Part shown: positions 47,089 through 58,690 of the stretch, one piece after another | Layout of the letters: every line of letters starts with the position of its first letter | How positions within the stretch are numbered: position 1 is the first letter of the stretch | NCBI GenBank assembly: GCA_036426205.1 | Contig: CM071568.1 | Span: 224,852,239-224,916,238, forward strand | Direction of reading: 5' to 3' | DNA length: 64,000 bases | Source: Ascaphus truei | Taxonomy: Eukaryota; Chordata; Amphibia; Anura; Ascaphidae | The notes under the pieces: model-generated | Seen by the model: only the letters and a program-made list of their open reading frames with translations | What the model was told of the DNA's origin: nothing | The model's database searches: none | Made by a program: the position numbers and the translations under genes

Positions 47089-47191
47089 GAATCATAAGGT
47101 ATACTTCGTTTTTCACACATGCTTCTCCATTTTGGCTTTTTTTTGTTAATAATCATGACACGGTGTATATATATATTATATATATATACAC

Positions 47192-47239
47192 ATTACACAT
47201 ACACTTAGCCACTATATCTCCCAGGGGGTGGGGAAAGTG

Positions 47240-47295
<56 letters not shown>

Positions 47296-47341
47296 GCACT
47301 TTCCCCCACCCCCTGGGAGATATAGTGGCTAATGTGTATGT
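47192..47341. repeat. Hairpin: ~47-bp arms around (TA)n
   Basis: The left arm contains CACTATATCTCCCAGGGGGT and ends AAAGTGCG at 47241. The right arm starts CGCACTTTCCCCCACCCCCT at 47295 and ends GTGGCTAATGTGTATG. The arms are almost perfectly complementary and surround about 26 TA units. It directly follows the truncated right end of the Tc1-like element. Confidence 0.85.
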
Positions 47342-47344
47342 GCT

Positions 47345-48560
47345 GCTTTACCTGGGGCTCACTGGAGGCCTGAGCCTCCGCTACTGGGAGCCTGGGGTGT
47401 ACCTGATCCATCGGTCGACAGCACCTCCACCTGAGCAGGATTATAACTGAGTGGGATAACCCCGTGCAGGACAATATAATAAAAACACACCAGTATAATA
47501 TAACAGGTTTTCTAGACAAACAGAATAATAACAACACTACAGAAACACTCATGCCTAGCAGGGCCGTAACCCCTCACCGTGCCTCCCCAACACCGTGTCC
47601 ACACCCTAGTAGGGTTTACCCCAATGTACTGAGGTTCCCCTGGGCACACAACCACCCTGGTGTCCACAGAGTCAAACACCCACCCAAGTATGTGAGACAG
47701 CGCTGCCCCACTAGCCCGTGTATTGTTGGTGCACGTAATGAGATGAGGTACCTGCCGGGTGGTTCCACACCCGGGTCGCGCTGATGTCGCAAGATGGGAT
47801 TCACGGATCCATTGACGTAACCTGTGAAGCCTCTGCCTCTACGTTGGATGGGTCAATAGTCGTTGCAGCAACAGCTGGATGGTCCCAGATCACGTAGGCC
47901 AGGATGCATCTGCATCCTGGCTGTGTCCCTCACTCTAATGCTACAGGGGCAGTGTCCCAATCTATGGCCTGTCCCTGCAGCAACCACAAGCTGAGGGGAG
48001 TCGGGGCCTATCAGGGGGTATCTGCCCTAGTGCAGGTGCCACAGACACCTGCACAGAACCTACCCCTTCCTTGTTCCAGCTCTGACTGGCGTGGCTGCAG
48101 TGCGCGAAAAGTATCAATATCCCCCTGAAGGGGAAGTTGCAGCCCTATAGGCTGTTTGACTACATGTGACCTATACCGCCTCAGTGCATGATAGTAGTCC
48201 CCGCGGTGCCCTCTTCTGCAATGGCCGCTGCTGTCTGTGTCTCCTGCGCATGCATATGCTCCCGTAATGGCTGCCGGCTATGGGGACTTGCTGCGCATAT
48301 GCGACCTAATTGAAGATGGCGGTGCCCTGCAAAGGGAGCTGTTGGGAACCTCTGGCGATGCAATCGCCTGTGCAACCTTCCCGACACTGCCGGGACCTAC
48401 CCCCTGCCTAGTGCACCCGTTCCAGGAGGTAAGGGGCTTACAGGAGACCAGGGGGGCCTGGGCTATTCCCTTCCCCCTGGTGAAAACCCCAACGACCTCG
48501 TTTGGGAACGTGTAACATAACATATCAACATAACATTTACACAATAAAAATGCAGTGTCC
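47345..48560 (-). mobile_element. Probable 3' LTR/3' region of minus-strand gypsy
   Basis: This region lies downstream, on the minus strand, of the gypsy pol fragment. On the minus strand it contains a purine-rich CAGGGGGAAGGGAATAG near 48465-48482, which could be a polypurine tract, followed by GC-rich, LTR-like sequence. The exact LTR ends were not determined. A second LTR for comparison is missing, because the element is truncated at its 5' side. This is an inference from position. Confidence 0.4.
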
Positions 48561-48676
48561 TGGATACAATCTTACACATTGCAATGCTCTACATTAAATT
48601 GTACATCTCTGTGAACATCACAATGACGGACTTAATCTTACTGTTAGACCACTGTTGAGCCTCATAATGGGGTGCC

Positions 48677-49192
48677 TGTAACAGGGACATATCTATGTTA
48701 AAGAAACGTGCCTCTAATCCAGTAGTGTGCTTGTTAATTGCACACAAGCAATTAGTCAGACTCCACCTGGCTGATTAAAACTCCGTTAGAAAAAGCCTGT
48801 TCCCAGAAACAGGAAGGAGATCTTCCTCCGTACACAAGAGTGCTGACAAGAGGAAGGAGGTCTTGAACAGAAAGGCTCTGCTGAGATCAAGACACCCAGA
48901 GACATATTCCTGGACACAGGGGACCCAGGAACCTACCAGAGACTGACATGAAGGGCCACCTGCTTTAAGTTATCTCTTGAGACTTTGGGGAATAGGGTGG
49001 TAATGGGATTATCCCTCCAGCCCTGGAGAAAGGGACTGGGGAAGTAAGTTAGCTCTTACACAGGGATAGGTGTTATTTTGTTTTTGTATATTTCTGTTTG
49101 CTGTGCTATTTAAAGGAACAGGCAATAAAGCCTTATTTTAATTTCACCTTAAAAGCGGTCTGCATTGCGGACCTCTGCACACGTCTCTTACA
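48677..49192 (+). mobile_element. Solo LTR (516 bp) inserted in gypsy pol
   Basis: Starts TGTAACAGGGACATATC and ends CACGTCTCTTACA, so the termini are TGTAA..TTACA inverted. A TATTTAAAGG promoter-like box (about 49105) and CAATAAAGCC poly-A signal (about 49123) lie in plus orientation near the 3' part, as expected for U3-R-U5. Flanks GTGCC and GTGAC match at 4 of 5, consistent with a 5-bp LTR-element target duplication. On the minus strand, removing it would rejoin the gypsy C-terminal frame, which otherwise stops at the first bases of the LTR. Confidence 0.7.
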
Positions 49193-51421
49193 GTGACCCA
49201 ATATAATCATAGGTCATCCGATTGGGAGGATGCCTAACTCTTTGGCTCCGTCTGAGCGGTTCCTCAGCTACTTCCTCTGGGGAGTAATAAGCATAGTCCT
49301 GAGGCTCAGCCTCTCCCATTGAGGGTATAAATGTCTCTGAATAGTCTCTGTGCGGTATGAAGCACGGGGTTCTAGGATCCAGAGGTTGGCTCATTGGAGC
49401 CACCCTAGTGGGCGTTGTTCGTAGGGCCCTTTACCCGTAGCTCCTCCGGGAGGGGCTCCATAACTTTGGGGTCCCCTTTGAGAGGGTCCTTCCATAGAAT
49501 CCTATACTGTCTCATTGACGGTGTCTTCATCGTCTGTATGATCTTTGATGGTCTCATTGATGGTTTCATCATAATTAGCTTCCAATTGTTCCGGCTTACC
49601 ATACAGTGGTGTAGCCGGTATCTCTGGTTCGTCGTCTCCCACCTGCGGGATAGGGAGAAGGTGGTTATGGTGCTAGACACTTACCTGGTCATCCGTGTCT
49701 TTTATGCTGTAGACCGGGAGGCCCGGCACCTGCGACTCCACTTCAAACACACCGTCACGCCAATGCTCGGCTAAATTGTGCTTCCCGGGAATTCTGAGGT
49801 TGCAGAGAAGCACAGTATCTCCAGGACGAATTTCCTGGTGTTCGATCTTATGGTCGTATCGCCTCTTGTTGTTTGCTTTGAGTTGGCCGGAGGACTTCTC
49901 AGCTAGCTGGTAAGCCTGTTGCAGGCTTTCCTGGAGCCTTTGCACGTATCGAAAGTGCGTTGTGTTGGGTACTCCATCGGTCCATACCCTCTGACACACA
50001 TCCACAGGCAGCCTGGCTTCTCAAACATAAGGAAGTAACGGGAGAACCCAGTGGACTCATGGCGGGTACAGTTCCACATGCCTTTCAAGGTGCCAATCAT
50101 GTCCAACAACGTCCTGTTGAATCGCTCCGGCAGAGCGTCACCCTCCGGATGGTACGGCGTTGTTCAGGACTTGGTGATGTTAAGGATTTTGAGCAGTTCC
50201 TGGATAAGTTTACTATCAAGATCCCGGCCTTTGTCGGAGTGGAGGCGGTTGAGTAATCCATAATGCACAAAGTACTTCTCCCACAGGATCTTCGCCACTG
50301 TGATGGCCTTCTGGTCTTTTGTGGGAAAGGCTTGAGCATATCGTGTATAATGGTCTGTGATGACCAGCACGTTACAGATACCTTTAGCATCACACCAAGT
50401 CCATGGGGCCTGAGCTCTTCTGGTGAGCCATTGGTGCGGCTCTGGTAGGGAGAGTCTTGCGCTGAATGCATCTTGAGCACCGGCGACAGTGTCATTCCAC
50501 TGACACGCATCCGTGGCCAGAAGAATCGATCTCGTACCAACTCAAAAGTCTTCTCCAACCTGAGATGTCCATGTTCATCGTGCTAGGCTTTCAGGACCAT
50601 ATATTGTAGGTTCCTGGGCAGAACCAGTTGTCGTCTATCCGGGTGGTTGTGGTATTGTACCATCCGATAGAGTAGACCATTGTCAATCTCGAATTTGTCC
50701 GCTTCTCGCATGAGGATGGTGACCATGCCGCTGGGGGCACGTTTCAGAATTGCAGGCTTGTTTTACTGAATGGCCTGACGGATAATGCTAGCCACAGGGT
50801 CTCGTATCTGATATTGGACCATATCCTTCCACGCTATAATCTTAGCCGGGGTGATGTTCATCCCCTCTGGGTCACAGAAGGTGGCTGGAATGGCTTTGGA
50901 TTGGCATCCCAAGGAATCCGCAACCTTTAGTTCAGAGAAGGCCATTTCATCTCCCACGATAGCTGCCGTGTTGCACATAGCTCGCATCCCTGTTCCAGGG
51001 ATCTCCTCCCAGAGGTCATCATCTGGGGTGGTCTCAGTCCTGGTTTTTGGGACAAAACATCAGCTCCAATCTTCAGGAGCCCCAGTTTGTACTTCAGCGT
51101 GAATTTATAGTTCGATAGAGCCGCCAGCCATCTGTGGCTGGTGGCATCCAGCTTGGCCGATGATAATATATACGTTAACGGGTTGTTATCCATCCTCACT
51201 TCGAAAGTGACGCCGTAACGGTAATCATGGAGTTTATCCACGATTGTCCACTTGAGAGTGAGAAACTCCAGCTTATGTACTGGATAATTCTGTTCACTGG
51301 GAGTCAGGCTGCGGCTGACGTAGGCCACTGGTCGATGGCCAGCCGGATACTTTTGATGCAGGACGGCACCTAGACCATTGAGACCCCAACCTGGGAAAGA
51401 AGCCAGCGTGGATTGTTCCAC
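49193..51421 (-). pseudogene. Ty3/gypsy pol fragment (RNase H, integrase), broken
   Basis: Minus-strand pol remains, 5' truncated inside the RNase H domain. From 51421 downward: RNase H (GLGAVLHQK, RPVAYVSRSLTPSEQNY, VRMDNNPLTYILSSAKLDA); a linker; an integrase zinc region (HDEHGHLRLEKTFELVRDRF) with an in-frame stop just upstream, near 50583; an integrase core (VITDHYTRYAQAFPTKDQKA, LHSDKGRDLDSKLIQ, about 50370-50164) with the first two catalytic Asp visible (ITD, SDKG); DMIGTL; then a C-terminal region (RPGDTVLLCNLRIPGKHNLA, about 49800) and a basic tail PLRRSQRVRHPPNRM. Frameshifts occur near 51030, 50490 and 50100. The terminal stop is contributed by the inserted solo LTR. The RT and protease are absent. 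Confidence 0.85.
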
Positions 51422-52527
51422 AAGATCCCCGTACCGTCCCTTAGAGGTCGTGGTCGAGCTACCGGTACAAACCCTGGACTGGTCATTGACACTACTAGGT
51501 CCAGTTCACCGGCCCCAGTTGTCCCTGCCCTGTCACCAGCCCCTGTACCTAGCCCCATACCATCTGCTAAGAGTAAAGAGAAGGCTAATCCTGTGTGATA
51601 CCTACAGGATCTTCCTGGGCTCATACCCTTGGTTCCTAACTCCAGTGTCTCTGCCCCTAATACCGCCACCTTTGTACTTACTAAGTTCCCTTGCGAGAAA
51701 TTATCTCTGGGTATGTCCACGGACTTGAGAGACTGGGACTTTGCTGGGAAGGATGGATGGTCATCCGATTCTGAGGGTGGAATACCTTATGCTAGCCGCA
51801 TTCCTGTGAATAGGTCTCCCAGGTCATTTACATCCTTTAGGGACTCGTCCCTATCCAAGAGATCTGCTACCTCTGGTGTCTCCTCCCAGATTGACACAAG
51901 GTCCAGTAGTTCACAAGAGCACAGGGAACCCCTTAAGTGGTGGAACCCCATGTTTGAGGGTTATGGCCCTAGTCTAAATATAAATGGTTCTATTGTGGGT
52001 CACTGGTGGAAGGAAGGACAACTATCCCAGGAAGAGATAGCAGAAGCCCTCTGCAAGCGGATGGGTGTGATAAATTTGGAAGTAATAGTCCTAAGGGTCA
52101 CTCCATCTTCTACCAGGATGTTGAGTTAAGTGAACCTCCATTCTGGGTATTACCAGGTCAGGGACATGGCCATAAGATTCAGAGGTTAAGTGGAGCTGAC
52201 CGTGCTATTCTCCATAGGTACCGTCAATCACACAGGTATACTTTTCCATATGTGCCTGAAACCATAATGGATTCAATAGATCAACACCGTCACGAGTGGT
52301 TAAGGTTAGCGGTCATTGAGAATCTTAAGACCAAAACATGTGAGAACAGGTTCATTAAGGATGACAAGGTTCGTTCTGTAATGGAGGAATGGCTAGTGGG
52401 CACATGTATTTTTAAAGACAGAGCACAGGTTAGAAAATTCCCTGGTCCTCCTAAGGTATATTATATCTGGACCAAGTTATTTGATAGAAGGGTGGTCAAG
52501 AAACCAGACCCAAAACATTATAAGTGA
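51413..52527 (+). pseudogene. Unidentified broken ORF, retroelement-like context
   Basis: I do not recognise this protein. In one frame it runs from before 51413 (RGRGRATGTNPGL), through a Ser/Pro/Ala-rich linker, to an in-frame TGA at 51596-51598. It resumes in the same frame (51629-52129) with an acidic segment, WDFAGKDGWSSDSEGG, then a Ser/Arg-rich stretch and WWNPMFEGYGPSLN. Near 52080-52130 the frame shifts to the one that ends at 52527, with conserved-looking SGADRAILHRYRQSHRYTFP, YVPETIMDSIDQHRHEWLRL and a basic end, VVKKPDPKHYK. The RG-rich start and Pro/Ser linker could fit a gag-like or DNA-binding protein of a retroelement. It directly abuts the truncated gypsy pol on the opposite strand, so a recombined or separate element is possible. 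Confidence 0.45.
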
Positions 52528-53195
52528 AGGTTTTCTTGAATCTTCCCGTTGGAAGAATAAGTTATCTAATTATCATTGCTGTCATCAGTGGATGATAAGG
52601 ATTGATAGTCTGTGTACTGTATAAGGTTATTTGTACATCTGCTGTAACCTGTATTTGTTTGCAGAAACCAGGTGGATGGATGGTACCCATATTGGATCCA
52701 AGCGAGGACGTTGGATGTTTCACCTAGGGGAGAGTATAGACATGGATGGTCCAGCTCTCTACCTTCCCTGTCACGTAAATTCAAATAAGATGTAGACAGT
52801 GACAGGCTATCCTATGGGGTTTTTCCCCCTCCTCCTGCTGACTTCCTGAGTGACAGGAGTGGAGATGACACAGGGATCTGTGAATAGCCAATGGTGGTAC
52901 AGATACGGGGCCCTCCCTCTTTCAGCTTCAGGAAGGAAGTGCCTAAATTATAGATTGAAGTTTGGCCCCTTAGGGGTGAGACCTACAGTTGGTTTCCAGC
53001 CTGTCCCTGCATGGGGTGGGAGAGTGTGGAGACGTCTCATCCCGGCTGGGAGGGAGACATGTGCTCAGCCTCATGGGCTGAGGGCAACACGCTACTCTAG
53101 CCAGGCCTCAATATTACCTGCAGGCCAGTACCATCCAGAAGCCAGGGATCTATCCTATCAACCATTGGCACTATCACAGTTTAATAAATAACCCC
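52528..53195 (+). other. Possible 3' region of the unidentified element
   Basis: Non-coding sequence downstream of the unidentified ORF. It has a splice-acceptor-like pyrimidine tract, CTGTATTTGTTTGCAG, near 52645-52661, GC-rich promoter-like sequence around 52890-53110, and a poly-A signal candidate, TTTAATAAATAACCCC, at about 53180. It could be an LTR, but no inverted TG..CA ends or second copy were found. Confidence 0.35.
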
Positions 53196-54124
53196 TATGC
53201 ATTATGTAATTATGTGGTTTGCATATGGGCCTTGGGCTTCTAGGATTCTGTTCTCTAGTTACAGTTAGTAGAATATATTAATGGTGACAACTATGTGGAA
53301 ACATTACAATCTCTTTACATTGCAGCAATTTTAGGTGGCAGGGTAGTGGAGATTTCCAAACAATAAATATACTTTTAAGGAGAACCCACTGCTTTGTTAT
53401 GTAGAATAACAACCTTTCAGAAACAATTCTCATAAACAAACACGGAAGTTCCTGTGTGAGAAATTCAGGAAATGCAGGTCTGAAAAACAGTTTATTTTTA
53501 CCAATACGTGGAATTTGCCAAGGAATATTGCATAATGAAGATCAAACATAATCTACATTCACATAGTTTGGGTCTCTTGCACCTGCCGTATATTTGTACT
53601 GTACAGATGTTGACTCACATCATCTGCAGTTGCATATGTCAACATATGTTGCGACATATTGTGTTAATTTGTTATACCATTGTGTAGGTCACATCTGTAT
53701 GGCGCTGCCTGATAATAACCAATTCAATTGAGACCATTTTCTCTAATATGCTAAAGCAAATCACAATCTTCAAGTCCTTGCACTATAAAGAATATACAGT
53801 GTGCTATACGCTTTACATTTCCTTTTAAGTACAACATCATTGATTTTTGGTAATGGTATCAAAAATACTGTACATGTATATTGCAAAAGGAATTAGCAAT
53901 AGTATCCCCCCCCCCAGTTCCCAAGGGCTTGGTCTTATTTCATCTCTTTATTTTATTTCATTATGTTGTTAAAGCTAAAAGCCGGTTCAAACCACTATGC
54001 ATCTGCTTCTAAATAAGAGTTGTGCAGATACTACGAAATGCCTGCGTTATCAGGAACACGTTAACTGCTTCTGGTATGGAAATCGAAACCGTGAAATATA
54101 ATCATGCATGGAAAAATATGTATT
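53196..54124. other. Unassigned AT-rich region
   Basis: No gene, tandem array or element ends were recognised. Confidence 0.4.
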
Positions 54125-54128
54125 TTAA

Positions 54129-54531
54129 AGCAGCACGAGAACTGAATGAAATGTATTTTTTTTTAAACAGGATTTGAACCACGGGGTCTTCCAAAGCTTA
54201 ATTGAACTCCAGTTCCCGATATACTTTAGTTTTAGCTGCCTGGGTAATTTCCTAGGTTTTTTTTAATGATGGCAACAGTGGTCATCCAATAGGAAGCCTC
54301 AATGTTATCTGTTGCGGCTTCCTTTTGACCTGTGCTCTGGTAGCCATTTTGTTTCCCCACGATGGCAGGAGAAGTCCGTCAACTGAAACTGTAAGTACTG
54401 TAATTGGAGAAGTGTGGGTCCCAGGGGCTGTAAATAGAGCTTTCAGCACTGGAGAGCATCCTGTTCCAATCCTGTTTTTAAAAAAAAAATCAATTGAGAA
54501 GGGAACAAAATGAGCATCCGGGGTTGCTGCT
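54129..54531. mobile_element. 403-bp piggyBac-like MITE (TTAA flanks)
   Basis: TTAA at 54125-54128 and 54532-54535 bounds inverted ends AGCAGCACGAG and GGGTTGCTGCT. The ends match the TTAA-flanked MITE at 42298-42727, so both belong to one family. There is no transposase. Confidence 0.65.
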
Positions 54532-54535
54532 TTAA

Positions 54536-55930
54536 CAGCTTTGTTCCCTTATTGATTGCTTAATTATTTATATCATTTTATTGAATTACATTAATAATAG
54601 TAATAATAATTAGAATAAGGCATGGACTATCCCTGATCTGGGAGGTCTACGTCTGACATGGCCCAACTGGTGCAATTCTGGGACAAACACAGTATGTTGC
54701 ACCAGATTTGTCAAAAGATAAAATGCTTTTTACAAAATATATATATATATATATATATATTTCATCAATCTGGTGCAGTTTTTTTTCTCCGGCATTACAT
54801 TATTTCTGTACCAAGTCAACATTGGTACATAATCACCTTTTTATCTATAACAAATAAAAATAGCACTTGTGAGCTGTGAGCAGATTCGCGTCTCAGACAA
54901 CATGTGCTCATTTGCATGTGATTACCCAGAATCCTTGGCTGCGGTGGAAGCAAGGTATGCTAGGAGAGAATGGGGAAAGACAGAGTTGTATACCTGTCTG
55001 AGATGTGTATGTGCTCACAAGTGGTATTTTTATATGCTGTGCACTGTACGGTGGAGGGGTTTTTGTCACCTTTTTTTACTCACCATAACTTAGTTTGTGT
55101 CTGGTTGTTTCTATTTATACAAACACTCCTAATACCCTCTCTCACATCACTCATCAGGTTGGGAAGGGATGATCTTTGTTGTAATACTCTTTGGCCCTCC
55201 ACTCTCATGATAGTTGTGAGTAAAGATGGGGGCCAGTGTAATGTGTCATGTAGTGTTGTGCTTTTACAGTATGTTGTATGAAAGTTGATTTTTTTTGTCA
55301 CTGTTGCTTTTTCACGCTGCGATACTTCTGCAGCATTACCAATGTTTCACTGCATTCCTTTACATTGTAAGATCTTCTGAGCAGGGAATTCCTTACCTAT
55401 TAAATCAGTATGGTGATTTTATTTGAACAGTAGTATTACAATGCATTACACCTCCATTTGTACATTGCTGCAGAATACATTACCTGCTTATAATTAATAA
55501 TAATTGCATACGACATTGGTACGGAACAGGTTAAAATACTTTAGACCTATAAGACAAAAAACACAGAGGGGTGATTGCACAATGTACAGTAGAGCATGTT
55601 TTGGTAATGAGTCTGACCAGAGATGTCAACCTCCAAAAACCATTGAGATTTGGGGGTTTTGAACCACATACAGTAAATGGCATTTGAATGGCAAAAGTTC
55701 TGACTTCTATAAGTGACACTTCAGTGGAGCCTATTAGATTCCTGGTGTAAACCTTCAGTGAGACTGGCCTGCTCAGAGAGATCTGAATCACTATATAAAA
55801 GAATCGAGTTAGCATCAGTATCAATTTGCTGCTTTTTACCATGTAATAATTACTGTAAGCAAAAGTGCATAATCGCATAAGTATTTTATAGTAATGTATT
55901 TTATGTTATTACACTGTATTGATTATTTGA
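54536..55930. other. Unassigned region with (TA)n
   Basis: Includes a TA microsatellite at 54737-54760, flanked by CTGGTGCAATTCTGGG and ATCTGGTGCAGTTTT. No gene or element ends were recognised elsewhere. Confidence 0.4.
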
Positions 55931-55933
55931 ATG

Positions 55934-56270
55934 GGCAAAAGTGCTATTAACCATCTTTGGCTAATAGCACTTTTGCCTATTCCTGTGTGGTGTTGGTGGG
56001 TGACGGGGGTAGTTGCCCTTGGGGGGATGGGGGGGGGGTTTAGGCATTGCGGGAGGGGTTAACCCCTTCATTACCTTAGTGGTAGTAATGCTAAGGAAAT
56101 TAAGGGGGTAATTCCTCCCACAACCCTCCCGTTAGGCCTAATCCCCTGCCCTGGGGCAACTACAAGCTTCACCCACCCCCTCTACCAACAACAAACAGGT
56201 CACTGCTATTTAACGTCTTCATTACCTTAGCGGTTAGCTACTATGGTAATGAAGATGGGCAGTTAATGTC
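55934..56270. repeat. Cluster of hairpins
   Basis: There are three inverted pairs. GGCAAAAGTGCTATTA and TAATAGCACTTTTGCC (55934-55975) have a 12-base loop. GGGGGTAGTTGCCCTTGGGG (about 56003) pairs imperfectly with CCCTGCCCTGGGGCAACTAC (about 56145). TTCATTACCTTAGCGG and TATGGTAATGAAGA (about 56218-56253) form the third. They look like the interior of a foldback or MITE-type element whose outer ends were not identified. Confidence 0.6.
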
Positions 56271-56956
56271 TTTTTATTGCATACGATTGAAGCAGGGATC
56301 TCCGGACGCGATATTAATGTGGGTCAGCTCCAGAGACCCCCAGCTTCAATCCGATGTACAGTAGCAACAATACATTTTTTTCCATGATATGCACATCGCG
56401 ATTCCAATCTCACCAGCCTCTAGTGGCGAGTTCTGAATATGCAGGTTTAAGCCGCGATGTGCGTATCGAAGCTACCTGAATCGCAGTTACTGCCAAAAAA
56501 TGCGACTTTAGGCATTTTTTGGGCTACCACTCGGTTTCTCTGAGCGAGAGTGCTATCAATTGGGAAGAAGCAGTTTTCAAGTGAGTTTGTCATGTTATTG
56601 GAGCTCTCTGAATAGCTACACATGCCAACTCGCTTGAAAGCGCCCTTACCAGTCGATAAGTCACTTATCGAAGTTTACTGAATAGGCACCTTAATCTTCA
56701 GATCTTGTCATATCAAAATACCTTCCTTTTTAAATACTGATTTTTTCTGTCAAAAAGAACATTTAATTGCCTTTTCTTCAGTACTTAAAGAATGTACTTA
56801 CCTCAACAACGTAACCATGTATTGTTATAACTCTGTGCCTAGGACATATTTGAACATGAGAGGTATTGTAACTATCAATGTATTACTTCCTGGTAAAACA
56901 TTTTTATAAATAAATATATAACAATGATATATAAAAGGGGTTGAATATATGTATTA

Positions 56957-56989
<33 letters not shown>

Positions 56990-58060
56990 CGTATAGCATT
57001 GTACTAAACTTGTGAATATAATTTAATTTATTAATAAAACAATTATATCTATATAAAACTATTTCATCAATATCAAACATTATAACAAGCCTTTCTTTAA
57101 TGTTACAAATTAAATAAAAAAATTATTTAAAAAAATGGAATTTTATTTAACGAATTAATAGTTATAAATTCCTATGTTCCGACACAATCCAGAACAAGAA
57201 CCAAAACCAAAAACCCAACATCTTTTATAGAGGCATAACCAAAACACCTGGCCAGGTGAGCAAGTCTACTTAGAATGGCTCTTTGCAGACTGGGGAAATC
57301 TCAGCCTGCATTGCTTGATCTGTAGTATCCTTTTCCAAGTAATACAAAGGAGAACAAGAACGATTCAATAACAGTAAGTAAATAATGAATGGTTGCTGGG
57401 GAGGGACTTCCGACCTCACAGTGCTAGGAGTATAGCTGGGTGACTGGAGGGGCGTAGCTTCCCATCCTATCTTACATGGCAGGGTATCTCTTACATGTTC
57501 CAGCAGAGGAATATAGCTCGATCACATACATTGTGTCTGGACGATGCTAATTAAACCCAAAGCCGACAAAGGAAATGAGAGCAAGTTTAAGTACTACTTT
57601 ACTGTGCAATGCTGCTTATTTTTTTATCACGCCAACAATGAAAAAATAAAACAAATAAAAAAAAGCAAAGATATGGATTGGCTTACAGTGGATCAGTCAA
57701 AGACAGAGAACATTTGAGACAATGGTGTGTGGGAGGAAGAACAGAATCACAGCTGTTACTGCAAATCCAAATAATAACCCGTGGGATGTGCTATAAATGG
57801 AAATCGGTTTACAATTGAACTGATAATCTGTCCCAGTCCTTGTAATAATGCGCTGTATTTGAGCAAGGCACTACCATATGTTCCTTTATGCAGCACACTT
57901 CATAAGAAACGTTGTTTACATTCCTCACTATGTGGCACTGATTACATTGTCACTGCTGCGTACTTGGAGCATTATGCAAATGTACTGTAATTTGTATTTA
58001 TGAAGTATTGCCCTTCAAGGCAGGCAAGTGATGTCCCAGCTTTTAAAGTGATAACACCCA
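56271..58060. other. Unassigned region
   Basis: About 1.8 kb. CTGAATAGGCACCTTA near 56677 looks like a DNA-transposon end, but no partner was found. TA-rich repeats lie at 56960-56985. No gene was recognised. Confidence 0.35.
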
Positions 58061-58061
58061 G

Positions 58062-58690
58062 GCCCGTCAAACTCAGAGTAGGTCGAGGGACCAATTCTTA
58101 AATCTGACTGCAAGACTCGGGCCGCATCATCAGAGGGGCGGAAGGAAACAAAGAAAGAAGCCCACGACCTAACTGAGAAGGTGACCTTTCTACACTAAAT
58201 CCAACCATCAGCAAAATATTGTCCTTTATTTTTCGGCACTAAGATAACGTTGATTTCAGCTATGTAACTTCACTTCTTTTTGTTGGAGATTTCCTCCCTC
58301 ACTGACACTGAGTCCCTCACTCAAACACAGGGACATGGCACTCTGACTCCCCTCCCTCTGACACTGACCTCATGGAGAGAAGGGATGGTCACAGTGCTAG
58401 GGCTCTCTGCTTTGCTCCCTTCCCCAGCCCCTCCCCCAGTCCTCTCTCCGAGTCCTACCCGCTTGTTGACACCCTCCTCACTGCACACTAAGTAGCACCA
58501 CTCTGACTGACCTGTCCATCACTGCTGCAGCTGGTCTCAGCGAGCCAGATCCTGCTTTGATGTGCCCTAGTAACGTAGGTTTGGGCATGCGGTTGTTGGC
58601 TGTTACGGTGACTGACAGGTCAATCAGCGTCGCAACACAGGCCGCATAACAAAGTCTCGTGGGCCTAATTGTTTGCAGGCCTAATATCCA
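58062..58690. mobile_element. Possible hAT-like element remnant
   Basis: CAGGCCCGTCAAACTCAGAG at the left and GACTCGGGCCGCATCATC resemble the CAGGG(G)TGTCAAACTCA..GGGCCGCA ends of hAT elements. At the right, CAGGCCGCATAACAAAGTCT and GTGGGCCTAATTG are partial matches to the opposite end. Neither end is clean and no target duplication is clear. Confidence 0.4.

Larger units (their letters stand above)
45259..47168 (+). mobile_element. Tc1-like transposon, interrupted and right-truncated
   Basis: The left TIR outer part (CACAGTGGTGTGAAAAAGAAAG to TACAACCTCAG, 45259-45320) is separated by a ~512-bp insert from the inner part (TACACTGTGTCATGATTTAT to about 45926). The right side has the matching inverted inner part (47100-47168, ending ATCATGACACGGTGTA) but lacks the outer TIR, which is replaced by TA repeats. 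The transposase frame is on the plus strand and decayed. The length and the CACAGTGGTGTGAAAAAG end match a Tc1 family widespread in frogs and fishes. Confidence 0.85.
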
